A stretch of 39,730 nt of DNA from an uncultured Gemmiger sp. GTDB lineage: Bacteria > Bacillota > Clostridia > Oscillospirales > Ruminococcaceae. Position 1 is the first letter of the stretch. Each line of letters opens with the position of its first letter. Both the position numbers and the translations under genes were made by a program. The stretch covers positions 1 through 39,730 of the forward strand of contig CALXHS010000137.1 of assembly GCA_944388165.1 (NCBI GenBank). Reading direction: 5' to 3'. The notes under the pieces are model-generated. The model did not search any database. It had not been told where the DNA came from and worked only from the letters and a program-made list of their open reading frames with translations. This document shows, one piece after another, positions 39,706 to 39,730 of this stretch.

Positions 39706-39730
39706 GTGAACGACGTAAATAGTTTATCGC
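39706..39730 (+). CDS. tnpA: TnpA of an IS200/IS605-type element (N-terminus only)
   Basis: GTG at 39706, with GGGAGG 9 bases upstream, opens a reading frame coding MNDVNSLS before the window ends. This agrees with the start of IS200-like Y1 transposases (typically M-N-D/N-x-x-S-L-S/A-H-T followed by the conserved KYHIVF). Only eight codons are visible, so the catalytic Tyr and the HUH motif cannot be checked. The hairpin-bearing left end directly upstream supports it. Confidence 0.6.

Larger units (their letters stand above)
39567..39730 (+). mobile_element. Left end of an IS200/IS605-type element (partial, copy 2)
   Basis: The shared block 39567-39689 matches the reverse complement of 1-123 at 121 of 123 bases. 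From about 39570 it reads TATAACGAAA, then a perfect 10-bp hairpin (39579-39588 with 39592-39601, loop TAG), the palindrome GACTATAGTC, a TATAAT box at 39649-39654, a GGGAGG site and the first codons of TnpA. The element continues beyond the window. The left boundary is inferred from where the two copies stop matching. Confidence 0.8.

Noticed and set aside
1..39730. CRISPR array, prophage, tRNA or rRNA genes
   Set aside because: No spaced direct repeats, phage genes, CCA-ending cloverleaf or rRNA-like stretches were noticed on either strand; a tRNAscan run would confirm.
1..39730. A 39-kb composite transposon bounded by the two IS ends
   Set aside because: The content is housekeeping genes in ordinary order, and the IS ends are more simply explained as contig breaks at separate insertions.

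Overview
The window reads as chromosomal core DNA from a GC-rich gut Clostridia, most like the Faecalibacterium / Gemmiger / Subdoligranulum group (Oscillospiraceae/Ruminococcaceae). This rests on protein style, strong AGGAGG-type ribosome binding sites, sigma-A promoters with TATAAT boxes, and the Firmicutes order sepF-ylmH-divIVA-ileS-lspA-rluD. No rRNA, tRNA, phage or CRISPR was seen. About 31 genes are packed with short gaps, mostly on the minus strand up to 21.3 kb and in mixed short operons after that.

Both ends hold the same 123-base sequence in opposite orientation (1-123 and 39567-39689, two mismatches). It is the left end of an IS200/IS605-type insertion sequence, with a hairpin, a TATAAT box and, on the right, the first codons of TnpA. 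Both copies abut the U-tract of a Rho-independent terminator. The window is probably a contig broken at two IS copies.

Layout. 182-3043 (minus): three-gene ABC importer (lipoprotein, permease, ATPase) with a terminator-like hairpin after the lipoprotein gene. 3236-4232 (minus): a fluoride-type riboswitch followed by a CPA-type cation/proton antiporter gene that is broken by an internal, frame-shifting deletion. 4264-12260 (minus): sepF, ylmH, divIVA, ileS, lspA, rluD-type synthase, a Cof-type HAD phosphatase and an orphan PTS EIIA, led by a TTGACA-17-GATAAT promoter. 12429-21260 (minus): miaB, a RicF/YlbF-like protein, mutS, mutL, miaA and an HlyD-like membrane adaptor. These serve tRNA modification and mismatch repair, and the cluster sits next to the division cluster.

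21444-25764: an EFR1-type flavodoxin/ferredoxin protein and a membrane-anchored MerR regulator (plus), then an aldo-keto reductase with two Fe-S motifs and a CyuA-type cysteine desulfidase (minus). 25911-27233 is rarA (plus). 27303-31834 (minus) is a GldA/GldF/GldG-like ABC system with a DUF4340 protein. 32045-34133 holds divergent coaBC and coaX with overlapping promoters, joining two parts of coenzyme A synthesis. 34209-37050 (minus) is deoB, a YdcF-like membrane protein and an esterase. 37311-39521 (plus) is pyk followed closely by luxS.

The most notable points are the fluoride riboswitch left in front of a deleted antiporter gene, the two IS ends placed against terminators, the membrane-tethered MerR protein behind a 19-base-spacer promoter, and a RicF-like protein with a four-cysteine tail encoded beside miaB. 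No wholly new multi-gene system could be supported.
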